A stretch of 64,000 nt of DNA from Gemmatimonas aurantiaca (GCF_037190085.1 NZ_JBBCJO010000012.1:310001-374000); one strand, 5' to 3'. Positions 17,658 through 26,843 are shown, counted from the stretch's first letter. Numbers and translations are program-made. Notes: generated by a model not told the origin, from the letters alone.

Positions 17658-18491
17658 ATGCACGACCCCATAGATGTTGTACCGAGCCGGGATGAAGCGG
17701 TGGCTCGTCGTCGACGGATGTCCCGTCGGTCGGCCCGTCGCCGCCTCTCCCGGGTCGGAACCGCAGGAATGATCGTTCTGGCGGCAGCGGTGATGCTGCG
17801 GCCGGACGGCAAGCCGGAGCCGACACCCGCGGATGCTCCCCATCCCGGGGTGCTGGTCTCGGAAGCGGCGATGGCCGGCAACGGTCCGCAGATCCCGGTG
17901 ACCGGTCCGCGGGTGGCGCCGCTCAACGTGCAGCCGCTCTGGCGTCCCGCCGGTGAAGTGCTCAAGCGCGCCAAGCAGACGCCCAACCCGCAGGTGTTCG
18001 CCTTCGCCCCCGATCCGCGGGAACGCGAACAGCGGGAATCACTGAGCCGCTGGCACCACATCTTCTCGTACAGCACCAAGTACCGGATCAAACCCGATCT
18101 CGCGCGGCGCATCTACGACGCCGCCATCGTGGCCGGCATCGAACCGGAACTCGGCTTCCGTCTGGTGCGCGTGGAAAGTGTGTTCGACCCCCGGGCCATC
18201 AGTCCGGTCGGCGCGGTCGGCCTCACACAACTCATGCTGGGCACGGCGCGGGAGTTCGAACCCCGCGTCACCCGCGAGCAGTTGCTCGATCCCGACGTCA
18301 ATCTCCGGATCGGCTTCCGGTATCTCCGGACGCTCATTCGTGAGTACAAGGGCGATCTCAAGCTCGCCCTGCTCGTCTACAATCGTGGACCCACCGCCGT
18401 GCATGCGGCCCTGGCCATGGGCATGAGCCCCGCCAACGGCTACGAGAGCATCATCACGCGCGGCTATCGCGGACGCGGCACGCTCGACTGA
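17658..18491 (+). CDS. Membrane-anchored lytic transglycosylase (SLT domain)
   Basis: A 277-residue protein with a very basic cytoplasmic N-terminus, one membrane segment at about residues 34-47, a Pro-rich spacer and a C-terminal SLT domain (about 140-270). The catalytic glutamate is E173 in 'RVESVFDPRAISPVGAVGLTQLM', which is followed by the 'NLRIGFRYLRTLI' and 'LALLVYNRGP' motifs of family-1 transglycosylases. It should cleave peptidoglycan glycan strands in the periplasm. A strong GAGGAGGG box precedes the ATG. It converges on a second lytic transglycosylase gene 30 bp away. Confidence 0.92.
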   Translation: MHDPIDVVPSRDEAVARRRRMSRRSARRRLSRVGTAGMIVLAAAVMLRPDGKPEPTPADAPHPGVLVSEAAMAGNGPQIPVTGPRVAPLNVQPLWRPAGEVLKRAKQTPNPQVFAFAPDPREREQRESLSRWHHIFSYSTKYRIKPDLARRIYDAAIVAGIEPELGFRLVRVESVFDPRAISPVGAVGLTQLMLGTAREFEPRVTREQLLDPDVNLRIGFRYLRTLIREYKGDLKLALLVYNRGPTAVHAALAMGMSPANGYESIITRGYRGRGTLD

Positions 18492-18521
18492 CCAGGCGTC
18501 CCCGACGTCGTCGCGGCCCGG

Positions 18522-20303
18522 TCAGCGCGCCGTCTTCGACTTCGCGGTGGATTTGGGAGTGGATTTGGCGGCCGGTTTGGCAGCAGACTTGGAAACGGTC
18601 TTCGCGGAAGCGGAGGCCGTCTTCTTTTTGGCGACCGGTTTTTTTGCCGACGTCTTTCTGGCCGCCGAAGCCTTGGTGGGCGAGGCCTTGCCGGAGGCCG
18701 CTTTGGCTGTGGGAGCCTTGGCCGGGGAGGATTTTGCGGTCGAGGCTTTGGCCGCCGAAGCCTTGGTCGTTGTCGTCTTTGCCGCGGACGCCGTGGCGGT
18801 CGACGTCTTCGCCGGCGTGGCCCCCCGCACCTGCAGAGTCTGCCCGGCGATCAGCTTCGTGCCGCGCATGCCGTTCATGGCCTGCAACCGCGCCGTCGTG
18901 AGGCCGTAGCGGCGGGCGATCGCCCCCAGCGTCTCCCCACGCCGCACCACGTGCACACCGCGCGACTGCAGCGAAGTGGTGGTCCCGGTGCCGTACCGTT
19001 CGATGGACGGGTCCGGGATCTCCATCGCATACGCCAGGGTCGCACGGTCCGGAACCCGCACCGTCTGCCCCGCCGTGAGCTGTCCCTTCGACGACACCTT
19101 CAGCGTGGGGTTGAACCAGCGCAGTTGTTTCACCGTGACGCCGTGTTTGCCGGCGAACGTCGTGGCCGAGGTGGCACTGGCCACCTTCACGGATGAGAAT
19201 CCGCGCACCTCGGGCAGCGTGTCCATTGTGGCGCGCGTGACGTCGGCCATGCCCATGGGCAGGCGTACCCACACCGACGCATCGGGTGGCGCCATGCCGC
19301 GCAACAACGCCGGATTGAGATCGCGCAGTTCGGCGCTGGTCGCGCCACTGGCCAGGGCCACCGCCGCCAGACTGGTGCCGGGCGCCACGAACACCGAGTC
19401 GTACTGGTAGAGCGGCAGCGAATCCAGCGCGATGCCGTACCGGTCTGGCGTCTTGGCGATCAGCGCCGCGGCGATGAGTTGCGGGACGTAATTCTTGGTC
19501 TCGGCCCGCAGATAGTCCTGATCCGCCAACGCAAAGAAGCGGTCTTCCCCTTCGAACCCTTCCAGTTCCTCGGCGAATCGCGTGAGCCCGCGCGCCACCC
19601 GCCCCGGACCGCCATTGTATGCGGCCGCCGCGAGATAGAACGAGCCGAACTGCTTCTGCAGATACCCGAGGAACTTGATGGCCCCGTCGGTGGCCCGCGC
19701 CGGATCGCGACGTTCGTCCATCCACCAGTCCACCCGCAAACCGATGTCGCGCGCAGTGCTGCTCATGAACTGCCACATGCCCACGGCCGCGGCGCGGGAA
19801 TACGCATGGGGATCGTAGCCGCTCTCGATGAGGGCGAGATAGGTGAGATCCTCCGGCATGCCGCTGGCCCGCAACTTGGCGCGGATCATGGGCTCGTACC
19901 GCGTGCCTTTGGACAGACGGGCGGTGAAACGTTCGCGGGCCGTGGTGCTGAAGAGTCCCACGTAGTGCGCCACCCGATCGTGCGTTTCGTACGAGCGCAC
20001 ATCGATGTCCCACTCGGGTTCGGCGGCCACCGGATCGGCCAGCGCCACGGCCATGGTGTCACCGAACACGGCCACGGCCGTCTGCACCACTTCGTCCACC
20101 GTGGCGCTGTCGCGTGAAGAAGCCCGCGAGGAATGCGCGGCCGACGCGACGTCGACACCGGTGACGATCCCGGCGGTTTGGCCGGCAATGGGTTCCGGGT
20201 TTTTCACCGGTCCACGCCACGGCGCGGTCAGGCAACCCGACAGGGCGGCCATGCTGCACGCGAGAAGCGCCGTCCGCAGGGTTGGCAGGGAGAGACGATA
20301 CAT
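18522..20303 (-). CDS. MltD-like lytic transglycosylase lipoprotein with LysM repeats
   Basis: A 593-residue lipoprotein with lipobox 'AALSGC' (C24). The SLT domain at about 130-290 has catalytic E160 in 'LTYLALIESGYDPHAYSR' followed by 'AAAVGMWQFM'. Two LysM-type segments follow: around residues 365-415 and 445-492 ('VHVVRRGETLGAIARRYGLTT'). The last 100 residues are an Ala/Lys/Ser/Thr repeat tail (AAK.STAK type) resembling histone H1 or basic wall-binding tails. Domain order matches MltD, which trims uncrosslinked peptidoglycan. The basic tail is extra. It lies 168 bp downstream of the next gene on the same strand. Confidence 0.92.
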   Translation of the reverse strand: MYRLSLPTLRTALLACSMAALSGCLTAPWRGPVKNPEPIAGQTAGIVTGVDVASAAHSSRASSRDSATVDEVVQTAVAVFGDTMAVALADPVAAEPEWDIDVRSYETHDRVAHYVGLFSTTARERFTARLSKGTRYEPMIRAKLRASGMPEDLTYLALIESGYDPHAYSRAAAVGMWQFMSSTARDIGLRVDWWMDERRDPARATDGAIKFLGYLQKQFGSFYLAAAAYNGGPGRVARGLTRFAEELEGFEGEDRFFALADQDYLRAETKNYVPQLIAAALIAKTPDRYGIALDSLPLYQYDSVFVAPGTSLAAVALASGATSAELRDLNPALLRGMAPPDASVWVRLPMGMADVTRATMDTLPEVRGFSSVKVASATSATTFAGKHGVTVKQLRWFNPTLKVSSKGQLTAGQTVRVPDRATLAYAMEIPDPSIERYGTGTTTSLQSRGVHVVRRGETLGAIARRYGLTTARLQAMNGMRGTKLIAGQTLQVRGATPAKTSTATASAAKTTTTKASAAKASTAKSSPAKAPTAKAASGKASPTKASAARKTSAKKPVAKKKTASASAKTVSKSAAKPAAKSTPKSTAKSKTAR

Positions 20304-20471
20304 GCGCCTGCGCGGGAAGGGAGCAAAGAGGGCGGCCGGCTTTCCCGGCGGCCCGTCGTCGGAGAGACCGACACCCCTGGGACACCGCGAGGTCGTCAGC
20401 CGTTGCAGACGTTTTATAACCCCGGACGGCGCCGAGGGATACCCATCAGATCCCCATTCCGGTGAAATCGA

Positions 20472-20984
20472 TCACCCTGGGCCGCCCAGGGGGCCCAATA
20501 GTGGCGCAGCCACCCGGTTGACCGCGTGCAGCGTGGCCCGGACGGTGGCCGCCATGGCGTCCCCGTCGGCGATGGCGACCCCCACCAGCCGCTGTGTCTC
20601 ATCGCCCGTACGCCAGTGAACCGCGACCATCATCACCGCGGTATCGAAGGCCCGCACCGATTTGACGCCGATGAGTTCGAACCGCAGCGCGCCACCCGAG
20701 GCCCGGGCCAGCGCGTCGAACGTGGCCAGTACCGCAAGACGCAGGTCGCCCCCCTCACAGGTGGTCCCTTCCTGCCGGCAGACCAGATGGCCATCGGGGA
20801 AGAACGGCCCGGCAAAATGCACCGTCACCCGGGTGTACGCGGCCGGGCCGCGCTCCAGATGGCACCCCACGAAATGCAGACGCGGCGCGCTCGTGTGAGG
20901 GGCCGCCGGCGGCGCGTAGTCGCCTCCGCCGCGCAACGTGGCGCCACCATACACATCGAGATCGATCAGCTCGGGAAGCGACAT
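20472..20984 (-). CDS. Uncharacterised protein with possible LeuA-dimer-like C-terminus
   Basis: A 170-residue soluble protein. The first part ('DVYGGATLRGGGDY') is followed by a beta-rich segment with two cysteines ('VCRQEGTTCEGGD'). The second half ('ELIGVKSVRAFDTAVMMVAVHW' and 'RLVGVAIADGDAMAATVRATLHAVNRV') has the beta-alpha rhythm and the 'VGV...I.A....L..' pattern of the 2-isopropylmalate/citramalate synthase regulatory domain. No catalytic partner is nearby. ATG 20984 is used; a TTG at 21047 would add 21 residues. Neither start has a clear ribosome-binding site. The LeuA-like assignment is by eye and weak. Confidence 0.6.
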   Translation of the reverse strand: MSLPELIDLDVYGGATLRGGGDYAPPAAPHTSAPRLHFVGCHLERGPAAYTRVTVHFAGPFFPDGHLVCRQEGTTCEGGDLRLAVLATFDALARASGGALRFELIGVKSVRAFDTAVMMVAVHWRTGDETQRLVGVAIADGDAMAATVRATLHAVNRVAAPLLGPLGGPG

Positions 20985-21173
20985 GGACAGGATTTCGGCG
21001 GGATATGGGCAGCGTGCGGCGGGAGGACACGGCCAGGCCTTGAGCAAGGCATGACCGTGGTCTCCATCGTCACACTCAACGGACCTTTTCCAGGCCTTTC
21101 CCGGCGGACGAATGACGGCCGGTCACGCAACACGGCGGGCCCGGGTGTCGTTCGGCAGACACCGGGGCGCGGC

Positions 21174-21845
21174 TCAGGCGTCGGTGATGATCCCGGTCTC
21201 GAGCGCGAAGCGCGTGAGTCCCGCCACCGAGTGAATGGAGAGCTTCCGCATCAGGCTTTCCCGGTGCGCTTCCACGGTGCGGCGGCTGATGCCCAATTCC
21301 GCGGCGATGGCCTTGTTGGTGAGCCCGCGGGCCACACCGGCGAGGACATCGCGCTCGCGGGGCGTGAGCAGGTCGAGTTGCGCGACCGGCGCGCCCTCCG
21401 GGACGGCCTCGGTGGAGGTGAGACGCCTCACCACTGCGGGACTGAAGAAGGTCCCGCCGGCGTGCACGGCACGGATGGCGGCCCGCAACTCCTCGCCGGC
21501 CGAATCCTTGAGCAGATAGCCGTGGGTCCCGATGCGCATCCCCTCGCGCACGTACTCGCCCTGATCGTGCATGCTGAGCAGCAGCACCCGCGTCTCGGGC
21601 AGCGCCTCACGGAGGCGGGCGGCCGCCTTGAGCCCCGATTCCTCGGGCATGGTGATGTCGAGCACCACCACATCGGGCACATGCTGCAACGCCAGCTCCA
21701 CGGCAATCCGTCCGTTGGAGGCCTCTCCCACCACCTCGATCCCCGGATCGGCGTCGAGGACGTACCGCAGCCCCTCGCGGACGAGTGCATGGTCGTCGGC
21801 GATCAGGACCCGAATGGGCATGGTGGATACGGCAGAGGCGTTCAT
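21174..21845 (-). CDS. NarL/LuxR-family response regulator
   Basis: A 223-residue regulator. The receiver domain has the acidic pair in 'LIADDHALVREGL' and phosphoacceptor D63 in 'DVVVLDITMPE', followed by conserved 'LLLSMHDQ' and 'GYLLKDS'. The C-terminal LuxR helix-turn-helix is 'LTPRERDVLAGVARGLTNKAI' (split motif) and 'AAELGISRRTVEAHRESLMRKL'. The gene lies 52 bp downstream of a histidine kinase on the same strand, forming a two-component pair. ATG 21845 or ATG 21821 (MPIRVLIADDH) could be the start. No target is evident. Confidence 0.95.
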   Translation of the reverse strand: MNASAVSTMPIRVLIADDHALVREGLRYVLDADPGIEVVGEASNGRIAVELALQHVPDVVVLDITMPEESGLKAAARLREALPETRVLLLSMHDQGEYVREGMRIGTHGYLLKDSAGEELRAAIRAVHAGGTFFSPAVVRRLTSTEAVPEGAPVAQLDLLTPRERDVLAGVARGLTNKAIAAELGISRRTVEAHRESLMRKLSIHSVAGLTRFALETGIITDA

Positions 21846-21897
21846 GAGTGACAGATTCCGTCCCGAATCATAGCGAAGGACATCGGAAAATATCGAC

Positions 21898-23829
21898 TCA
21901 GTTGCCGTTCGTGAGGCGCGGGACGGAGATCGTGAGTTCGGCGCCGGGCGCACGATTGGCGGTCGCCAGCGCGCCGCCCACCGCGAGCAATCGCTCCCGC
22001 ATGCCGGTCAGCCCCATACGATGCTCGGTCTCCTTGAGCCGGCCGTTGTGCAATGTCGGGAATCCGCGTCCGTCGTCGCGCACCACGAGCGTGAGTGTCG
22101 TGTCGTCCACCACCACGGTCACGTCCACCCGCTGGGCGTCGGCGTGCCGCACGATGTTGCTGAGCGCCTCCTGCAGCGCGCGGAACACGGCCAGATCGGC
22201 GTCGTCCGGCAACGCCGGCAGCGTGGGCGGGGCTCCGAACACCACCAGCAATCCGGTGCGTTCGGTGAAATCGGTGACCAGCGAATGCAGCGCCGGGCGC
22301 AGTCCGAGATCGTCGAGCAGCATGGGACGCAGATCGCTCGTGACCTGCCTGATGGACGCGATGCCGGTATCCACCAACGACAGGGTGCGATCGAGTCGGG
22401 GTGACGCATCGGGAGCCAGTAACGGACGCAGGGCTTCGAGTTGCATCTTGACCGCCGAGAACACCTGCGCGGTCTCGTCGTGCAGTTCGCGTGAGAGCCG
22501 CCGCCGTTCCTCTTCGTGCTGCCGCACCATGCGGGCGGAAAGCCGTTCGAGCGCCTGCGTGCGCGCCGCCAACTGCCGGTCCAGCGCCCATTGATCGAGT
22601 GCCGCGCCCACCTGCTGCCCGAGCGCCAGCAGGAAGTCGTCATCGAGCGCGGTGAACGGATTGCGCACATCACCGGCCATGACCAGCGCGCCCACGAGCT
22701 GCGCGCCGGAACCCACCGGCAACACGGCCACGAAGGGCTGCGCCCCCGCCGCGGCCACGATCTGTGGACGGCGCGTGACACGCATGCGGCCAAGAGCATC
22801 GTGCACTTCGTGTTGTGCCGTGCCGCCGGTCCAGCTGCTGCACACCCCGGCGCCACTGATGAACCGTCCACGCGCCAACGCATCGGCGGGCGGTGGTGCC
22901 TCGCCGCGTGCATGGGCCCGCGCGAGCACCCGCTCCATCATATCGGCCGGAGCTTCGTCCTCGGACGACGATACCGCATCGAAGAGGAACATCGCCGCGC
23001 CACGCACACCCGGCAGCGCGAGCGGACGCACCAGCAGCGTGTCCACCGGATCGCGTTCCTGCCGCTGCCCCGACGCACGGCGCTGCAGATCGCCGGAGAG
23101 CGCGCTCAGTGCCTGTACCCCGCGCCCCAGATCGTCGAGCACCAGCAGCACCAGTCCGGCCGCCACGAGCAGCACGAAACTGATGTCGAGGTAGTACCCC
23201 CACGGTGTCCACGCCCCCTGCGCGCGCAGGAACGGATAGTCGAGATGATGCAGCCCCCACAGCGCGAACGAAATGGCGAGCAATCGCGCTCCCGACGAAT
23301 GGGCAATGCGGTGGTGCCGCCAGAACACCCAGCCGGTCCAGGCCGTCGCGCCGCTCAGGAAGAGCACCGCGGGCAGCGCGGCCCACAGGAAATGATCGAG
23401 CTGATAGATCGCGATGTACGACCAGAGCGGCGGGAACAATCCGATCCACAGATACACCGGCCGGAACCGCAACTGTTTCGAGAACACCAACGAAGCCCAC
23501 AACAGTGCGAGCGCCGTCCAGCCCGTGGTGACCTGATGCCAGTACAGCCAGACACGCTCGCCGGTGAGCAGGAAACTCAGAATGCAGAAGAGACGCGCGA
23601 CATACACGCTCCACGCCACCGCGAACCATCCGAACCAGGAGCGCCGGTATCGTACGTACAGATGCGCGCACAGCACGGCCACGCCGGTGGTCACCACCGC
23701 CTGGAGCAGTGTGGCCGCGAGCTCCGACGCCAGCAGTGCCATCGGAGGCACCTGCACATCGGCCTGCAAGGCGCGCAAGGCCAGCAGCGATGGCAGCAAC
23801 GACACCACGAAGAACGACGGCATCGACAT
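21898..23829 (-). CDS. Membrane histidine kinase (HisKA_3, GAF-like sensor)
   Basis: A 643-residue sensor kinase partner of the downstream NarL-type regulator. The N-terminal 240 residues hold six to seven membrane helices. A GAF-like domain follows at about 260-420 and a short coiled coil precedes the catalytic part. The dimerisation/phosphoacceptor motif is 'RRRLSRELHDETAQVFSAVK' with His, and the ATPase has the N-box 'LQEALSNIVRHADA' and G-box 'VVRDDGRGF'. This is the NarX/DesK subgroup (HisKA_3 plus HATPase_c). The multi-helix N-terminus could sense a membrane or lipid signal. ATG 23829 is used. Confidence 0.95.
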   Translation of the reverse strand: MSMPSFFVVSLLPSLLALRALQADVQVPPMALLASELAATLLQAVVTTGVAVLCAHLYVRYRRSWFGWFAVAWSVYVARLFCILSFLLTGERVWLYWHQVTTGWTALALLWASLVFSKQLRFRPVYLWIGLFPPLWSYIAIYQLDHFLWAALPAVLFLSGATAWTGWVFWRHHRIAHSSGARLLAISFALWGLHHLDYPFLRAQGAWTPWGYYLDISFVLLVAAGLVLLVLDDLGRGVQALSALSGDLQRRASGQRQERDPVDTLLVRPLALPGVRGAAMFLFDAVSSSEDEAPADMMERVLARAHARGEAPPPADALARGRFISGAGVCSSWTGGTAQHEVHDALGRMRVTRRPQIVAAAGAQPFVAVLPVGSGAQLVGALVMAGDVRNPFTALDDDFLLALGQQVGAALDQWALDRQLAARTQALERLSARMVRQHEEERRRLSRELHDETAQVFSAVKMQLEALRPLLAPDASPRLDRTLSLVDTGIASIRQVTSDLRPMLLDDLGLRPALHSLVTDFTERTGLLVVFGAPPTLPALPDDADLAVFRALQEALSNIVRHADAQRVDVTVVVDDTTLTLVVRDDGRGFPTLHNGRLKETEHRMGLTGMRERLLAVGGALATANRAPGAELTISVPRLTNGN

Positions 23830-23877
23830 CACCGAACGGCGAACGCCGTCACGACAGGAACCGTCACGCGCCCCTGG

Positions 23878-25584
23878 TTATGTGGCGGGTGGCGGCGGAG
23901 AGCCCGGACCCGACGGATCGACGCCCGGCACGCTGCTGGGCGGGTTGCTCGGCGGGCCCGCGGTCGGTGAGCTGTCGTTCTGCATCACGTGATAGACCGT
24001 GCGGGACGGGAAAGCAAACGACGATCCATGCTCCTCGATGATCCGCATGAACTCGAGGAACAGATCGTGGCGGATCCGCAGATAGGCGTTGTAGTCGGTG
24101 GTCTTGATCCACATCACGACGCTCATGCGGATGGCCGAATCGGTGAACGCCGTGACGTTCACACGCACCGCATCGGGCCATGTGTGAGGGTGCGCCCGTA
24201 TCAGCGCTTCGACTTCGTCGCGGATGCGGGTCAGCTCCTCGCGGCTCGTATCGTATGTGAGATCGAGATCGGTGCGGAACAGAATGCGGTCGCGCTCACT
24301 GACGATTTCGATCCGGTCGTCGGCGAGTCGCCCGTTGGGCACCTTCACCACGGTGCGGTCCATCGTGCGGATACTCGTCGAACGGAGTCCGATGCGCTCC
24401 ACCGCCCCTTCGGTCGTCCCGGTCTTCACCCAGTCGCCCAGGCGCATCACCTTGTCGGCGGCGAGACTCACACTGCCGAAGAGATGCTCCATGGTCTTCT
24501 GTGCCGCGAGCGCCACCGCGATACCGCCGATGCCAAGACCGGCCAGCAGCGTGCCCACGGGATACCCGAACTGCGACAGCGCCACCAGCAGGGCGATGAC
24601 GGTGAGGGCCACACGCAGGAAGTTGCCGAGCAGCGGTACCAGCGTGCGTGCCTGCGCACCCTGCCCCGTTTCCCAGGCGGCGTTCTCGATACGCGACTGC
24701 GCGATGCGGATGATCTGCAGCAGCGCCCAGAAGAACGACAGCAGCACCATGCCCCGCGTGACCGCACCCAGAAACCCCGCCACGCGGGCATTCAGATCCA
24801 GCACCGACAGCAGGGGCTCGGCCACCACGGCCGCCGCCCACAGGCGAAACGGACCGCGGAGATGTTCGAGCAGTTGATCGTCCCACGTGGTGACCGTGTG
24901 CGAGGCGATACGCGCCAGCACCTGTCGCAGGAGTGCCCCCAGCAACCAGGCGATGAGGACCAGGATCGGCAGTGCGACCCCGATCCCGATCCACTGCCAC
25001 CAGTACACATTGAGCGGGCCTTCCCGCATCAGCGACGCCGGCACACGTTCGCGCACCCAGGGCGCGCCCAGCGCGTCGAACCAGGCATCGATGTTGGCCA
25101 CCGTTGCCTGGGAAAAAACCCAGCGGGTGGGCGTTCCCGTGATCCGCACGAGCCGCACCGGCTCTTCGTGGCCACTGGGGCTGCCGATCACGCCAATCCG
25201 GTCGCCATTGGCGTCCCCGTCGGTGGTGTCTCCGACCACCAGAGGCGACAGACTGTTGAGATCGAGCGCCAGCCGCTGATCCATGACCGCCTTGAGGCGG
25301 CGGGCCAGCACGGGCGCGCGCTCACGTTCGGCCGGGGGCACCGCGAGGTAGTCGCCCGCGGCGGTCCAGTCCCCGCCATTGGCGAGACGCAGGAAATCGC
25401 GGACGGCGGCGCGAGGCGAAGCCGGTGAGACGGCCGAGGCGGAGTCGGCGGGCCCGGCCATCTTGCCGAGGCCGAGCTGGGCCGCCGCGGGGCGGGCGGC
25501 GACCATGTGCAGTGCCGCGAGCAGTACCGCGGGGGCTGCCGCGATCAGCACCCGGAACGACCGGCGAAACATTGGCATGGACAT
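23878..25584 (-). CDS. MscS-family mechanosensitive channel
   Basis: A 568-residue protein with a signal peptide, a periplasmic N-terminal domain (about 35-190), about five membrane helices (190-370) and a C-terminal MscS beta and alpha/beta domain. The pore-helix and beta-domain region is recognisable: 'LLAGLGIGGIAVALAAQKTMEHLFGS' (pore helix TM3, two motifs) then 'GDWVKTGTTEGAVERIGLRSTSIRT' (beta domain) and 'VKVPNGRLADDRIE'. A Pro/Ser-rich tail ends the protein. It likely gates on membrane tension during osmotic downshift. It begins 25 bp downstream of the tRNA-Lys gene, on the same strand. Confidence 0.93.
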   Translation of the reverse strand: MSMPMFRRSFRVLIAAAPAVLLAALHMVAARPAAAQLGLGKMAGPADSASAVSPASPRAAVRDFLRLANGGDWTAAGDYLAVPPAERERAPVLARRLKAVMDQRLALDLNSLSPLVVGDTTDGDANGDRIGVIGSPSGHEEPVRLVRITGTPTRWVFSQATVANIDAWFDALGAPWVRERVPASLMREGPLNVYWWQWIGIGVALPILVLIAWLLGALLRQVLARIASHTVTTWDDQLLEHLRGPFRLWAAAVVAEPLLSVLDLNARVAGFLGAVTRGMVLLSFFWALLQIIRIAQSRIENAAWETGQGAQARTLVPLLGNFLRVALTVIALLVALSQFGYPVGTLLAGLGIGGIAVALAAQKTMEHLFGSVSLAADKVMRLGDWVKTGTTEGAVERIGLRSTSIRTMDRTVVKVPNGRLADDRIEIVSERDRILFRTDLDLTYDTSREELTRIRDEVEALIRAHPHTWPDAVRVNVTAFTDSAIRMSVVMWIKTTDYNAYLRIRHDLFLEFMRIIEEHGSSFAFPSRTVYHVMQNDSSPTAGPPSNPPSSVPGVDPSGPGSPPPPAT

Positions 25585-25608
25585 GGGGAGAAAATGGCGC
25601 CGCGACCG

Positions 25609-25681
25609 TGACCGGGGTGGGGATCGAACCCACGACCTACGGATTAAAAGTCCGCTGCTCTACCGACTGAGCTACCCGGTC
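25609..25681 (-). tRNA. tRNA-Lys (anticodon UUU)
   Basis: A 73-nt cloverleaf on the minus strand. The acceptor arm GACCGGG pairs with CCCGGTC, the D arm is TAGCTCAGTCGGTAGAGCA, the anticodon loop is CTTTTAA with anticodon TTT, and the T arm is GTGGGTTCGATCCCCAC. The discriminator base is A and CCA is not encoded. Confidence 0.98.
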
Positions 25682-25781
25682 GTACGGCGCGCGACATGTG
25701 GCCTATGCGCCGAGGAAGGATCACCGGTTTGCCGGTGGGGGTCAACTGTCTGCGGAGAACACGGGCGGGAACCGGTGCAAA

Positions 25782-25829
25782 AAATCCGAACGGCGCGGGA
25801 GGCTGGCCCCTCTCGCGCCGTTCGGATTT
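25782..25829 (-). terminator. Rho-independent terminator of the OmpA-like gene
   Basis: A near-perfect stem of about 20 bp: 25782-25802 pairs with 25809-25829, with one mismatch, around a short loop. On the minus strand it ends in a run of six T residues (25779-25784 read as T on that strand), giving a classical terminator for the gene ending at 25906. Confidence 0.85.
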
Positions 25830-25840
25830 CCTCCGGACTT

Positions 25841-25899
25841 GGCCGGAGGGAGCAACGGACTGTTAATCCGCAGGTCGTGCTGGTACGCCTCTGCTACCG
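25841..25899 (+). pseudogene. Degenerate tRNA-Asn (GTT) remnant
   Basis: The segment GAGCAACGGACTGTTAATCC, running on into GCAGGTCGT, matches the D-stem end, anticodon arm and variable loop of tRNA-Asn, with anticodon GTT at 25862-25864. The T arm that should follow (GTGCTGGTACGCCTCTGC) no longer pairs. The bases before the D stem form a different hairpin (CCTCCGG/CCGGAGG), so no acceptor stem exists. It lies 160 bp from the intact tRNA-Lys gene but on the other strand. It is a relic rather than a working tRNA. Confidence 0.45.
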
Positions 25900-25905
25900 T
25901 GCGTC

Positions 25906-26571
25906 TCAGTCGTTCGAGGACATGACCGCGACCGTGGCCGCCGTGGCCGGCGTTTCGATCACGAACGTCACGCGACGATTGAGTTCCGCGCCGTCTTCAC
26001 TGCCCTTGGCGCCGGGACGCACGAGACGCGTCTTGCCATATCCCACGGTGCGAAGCTGCGTGCCATCCAGCCCCTTGGTCACCAGGAAGTCGCGCACCGC
26101 ATCGGCGCGTTCGCGCGAGAGGCGGAGGTTGTAGGCCGCGCTGCCCGCCGGGTCGGCGAAACCTTCCACGGTGATCGTGGCGCCCGGATAGTGCTGGCGC
26201 GCCACTTCGGCGAACTTCTCGAGAGCCGCCTGATCTTCCTGCCGCACCGCGGCGTCATCGAAGCCGAAGTGCACCGGCATCGCGAACTTCACGGCGCCTT
26301 CGAGCGCCGAGATCTTCGCGCCGTATTCCGTACGGAGCGTCTGCAGATCGGTGCGCAGTGCGTTGAGGTCCGTGCGCAGACTGTCCACGCGCCCACGCAA
26401 GCCGTTCACATCCCCACGCAGGGCATCGTCGCCCGCCACGCGTTCGGTACGCTCCGACGACAGCGCGACGCGCTGCTCTTCCAGTCCCTTACGGACAAAG
26501 CCCTTCGTGGCACACGCGCTCAGCGTGCTCGCCGCCAGAATCGCCGTGGCCACAAACTTGACGTGCCGCAT
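25906..26571 (-). CDS. OmpA-family peptidoglycan-associated lipoprotein
   Basis: A 221-residue outer-membrane lipoprotein with lipobox 'STLSAC' at about residue 20. A heptad-type coiled coil (about 30-95, 'RGDVNGLRGRVDSLRTDLNAL' region) follows, then an OmpA C-terminal domain with 'VHFGFDDAAVRQED', 'ITVEGFADPAGSAAYNLRLSRERA' (family core) and 'VGYGKTRLV...NRRVTFVIE'. It should anchor the outer membrane to peptidoglycan non-covalently. The domain resembles Pal, but the long coiled coil suggests a spacer or trimer stalk. ATG 26571 has a strong AGGAGG 7 nt upstream. It ends in a strong terminator. Confidence 0.92.
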   Translation of the reverse strand: MRHVKFVATAILAASTLSACATKGFVRKGLEEQRVALSSERTERVAGDDALRGDVNGLRGRVDSLRTDLNALRTDLQTLRTEYGAKISALEGAVKFAMPVHFGFDDAAVRQEDQAALEKFAEVARQHYPGATITVEGFADPAGSAAYNLRLSRERADAVRDFLVTKGLDGTQLRTVGYGKTRLVRPGAKGSEDGAELNRRVTFVIETPATAATVAVMSSND

Positions 26572-26843
26572 GTGACTTCCTCCTCGTTTCGTGTAAGACC
26601 TGCACACCGACTCAGTGCTCTGGTGTGACCTGGTTCGTGCCGGCATCGCTCGCGCATTCGCGCGCTCGGTCGGGTGCGAACCACGAGGTGAAGGTCATCA
26701 GAATGAGGGGGGTCGCGAAGTGCCTCAAATCACCAATTTTCCACTTTTTTGTGTCATTCGTGACACCAGTCACGGGGAGAAGCCGGGAATTTTTCAGTCG
26801 ATCTCCCGAATGGTGACGCGCGTTTCACACTCGCTTCACGGTC

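Noticed and set aside
20480..20510. GGGCCGCCCAGGGGGCCC palindrome-like string near the MltD upstream gene
   Set aside because: It lies inside the coding end of that gene and is explained by Gly-Pro-Leu codons.
22516..23970. Long plus-strand frame opposite the histidine kinase
   Set aside because: Composition is Arg/Gln/His-rich shadow coding; the kinase motifs on the minus strand are unambiguous.
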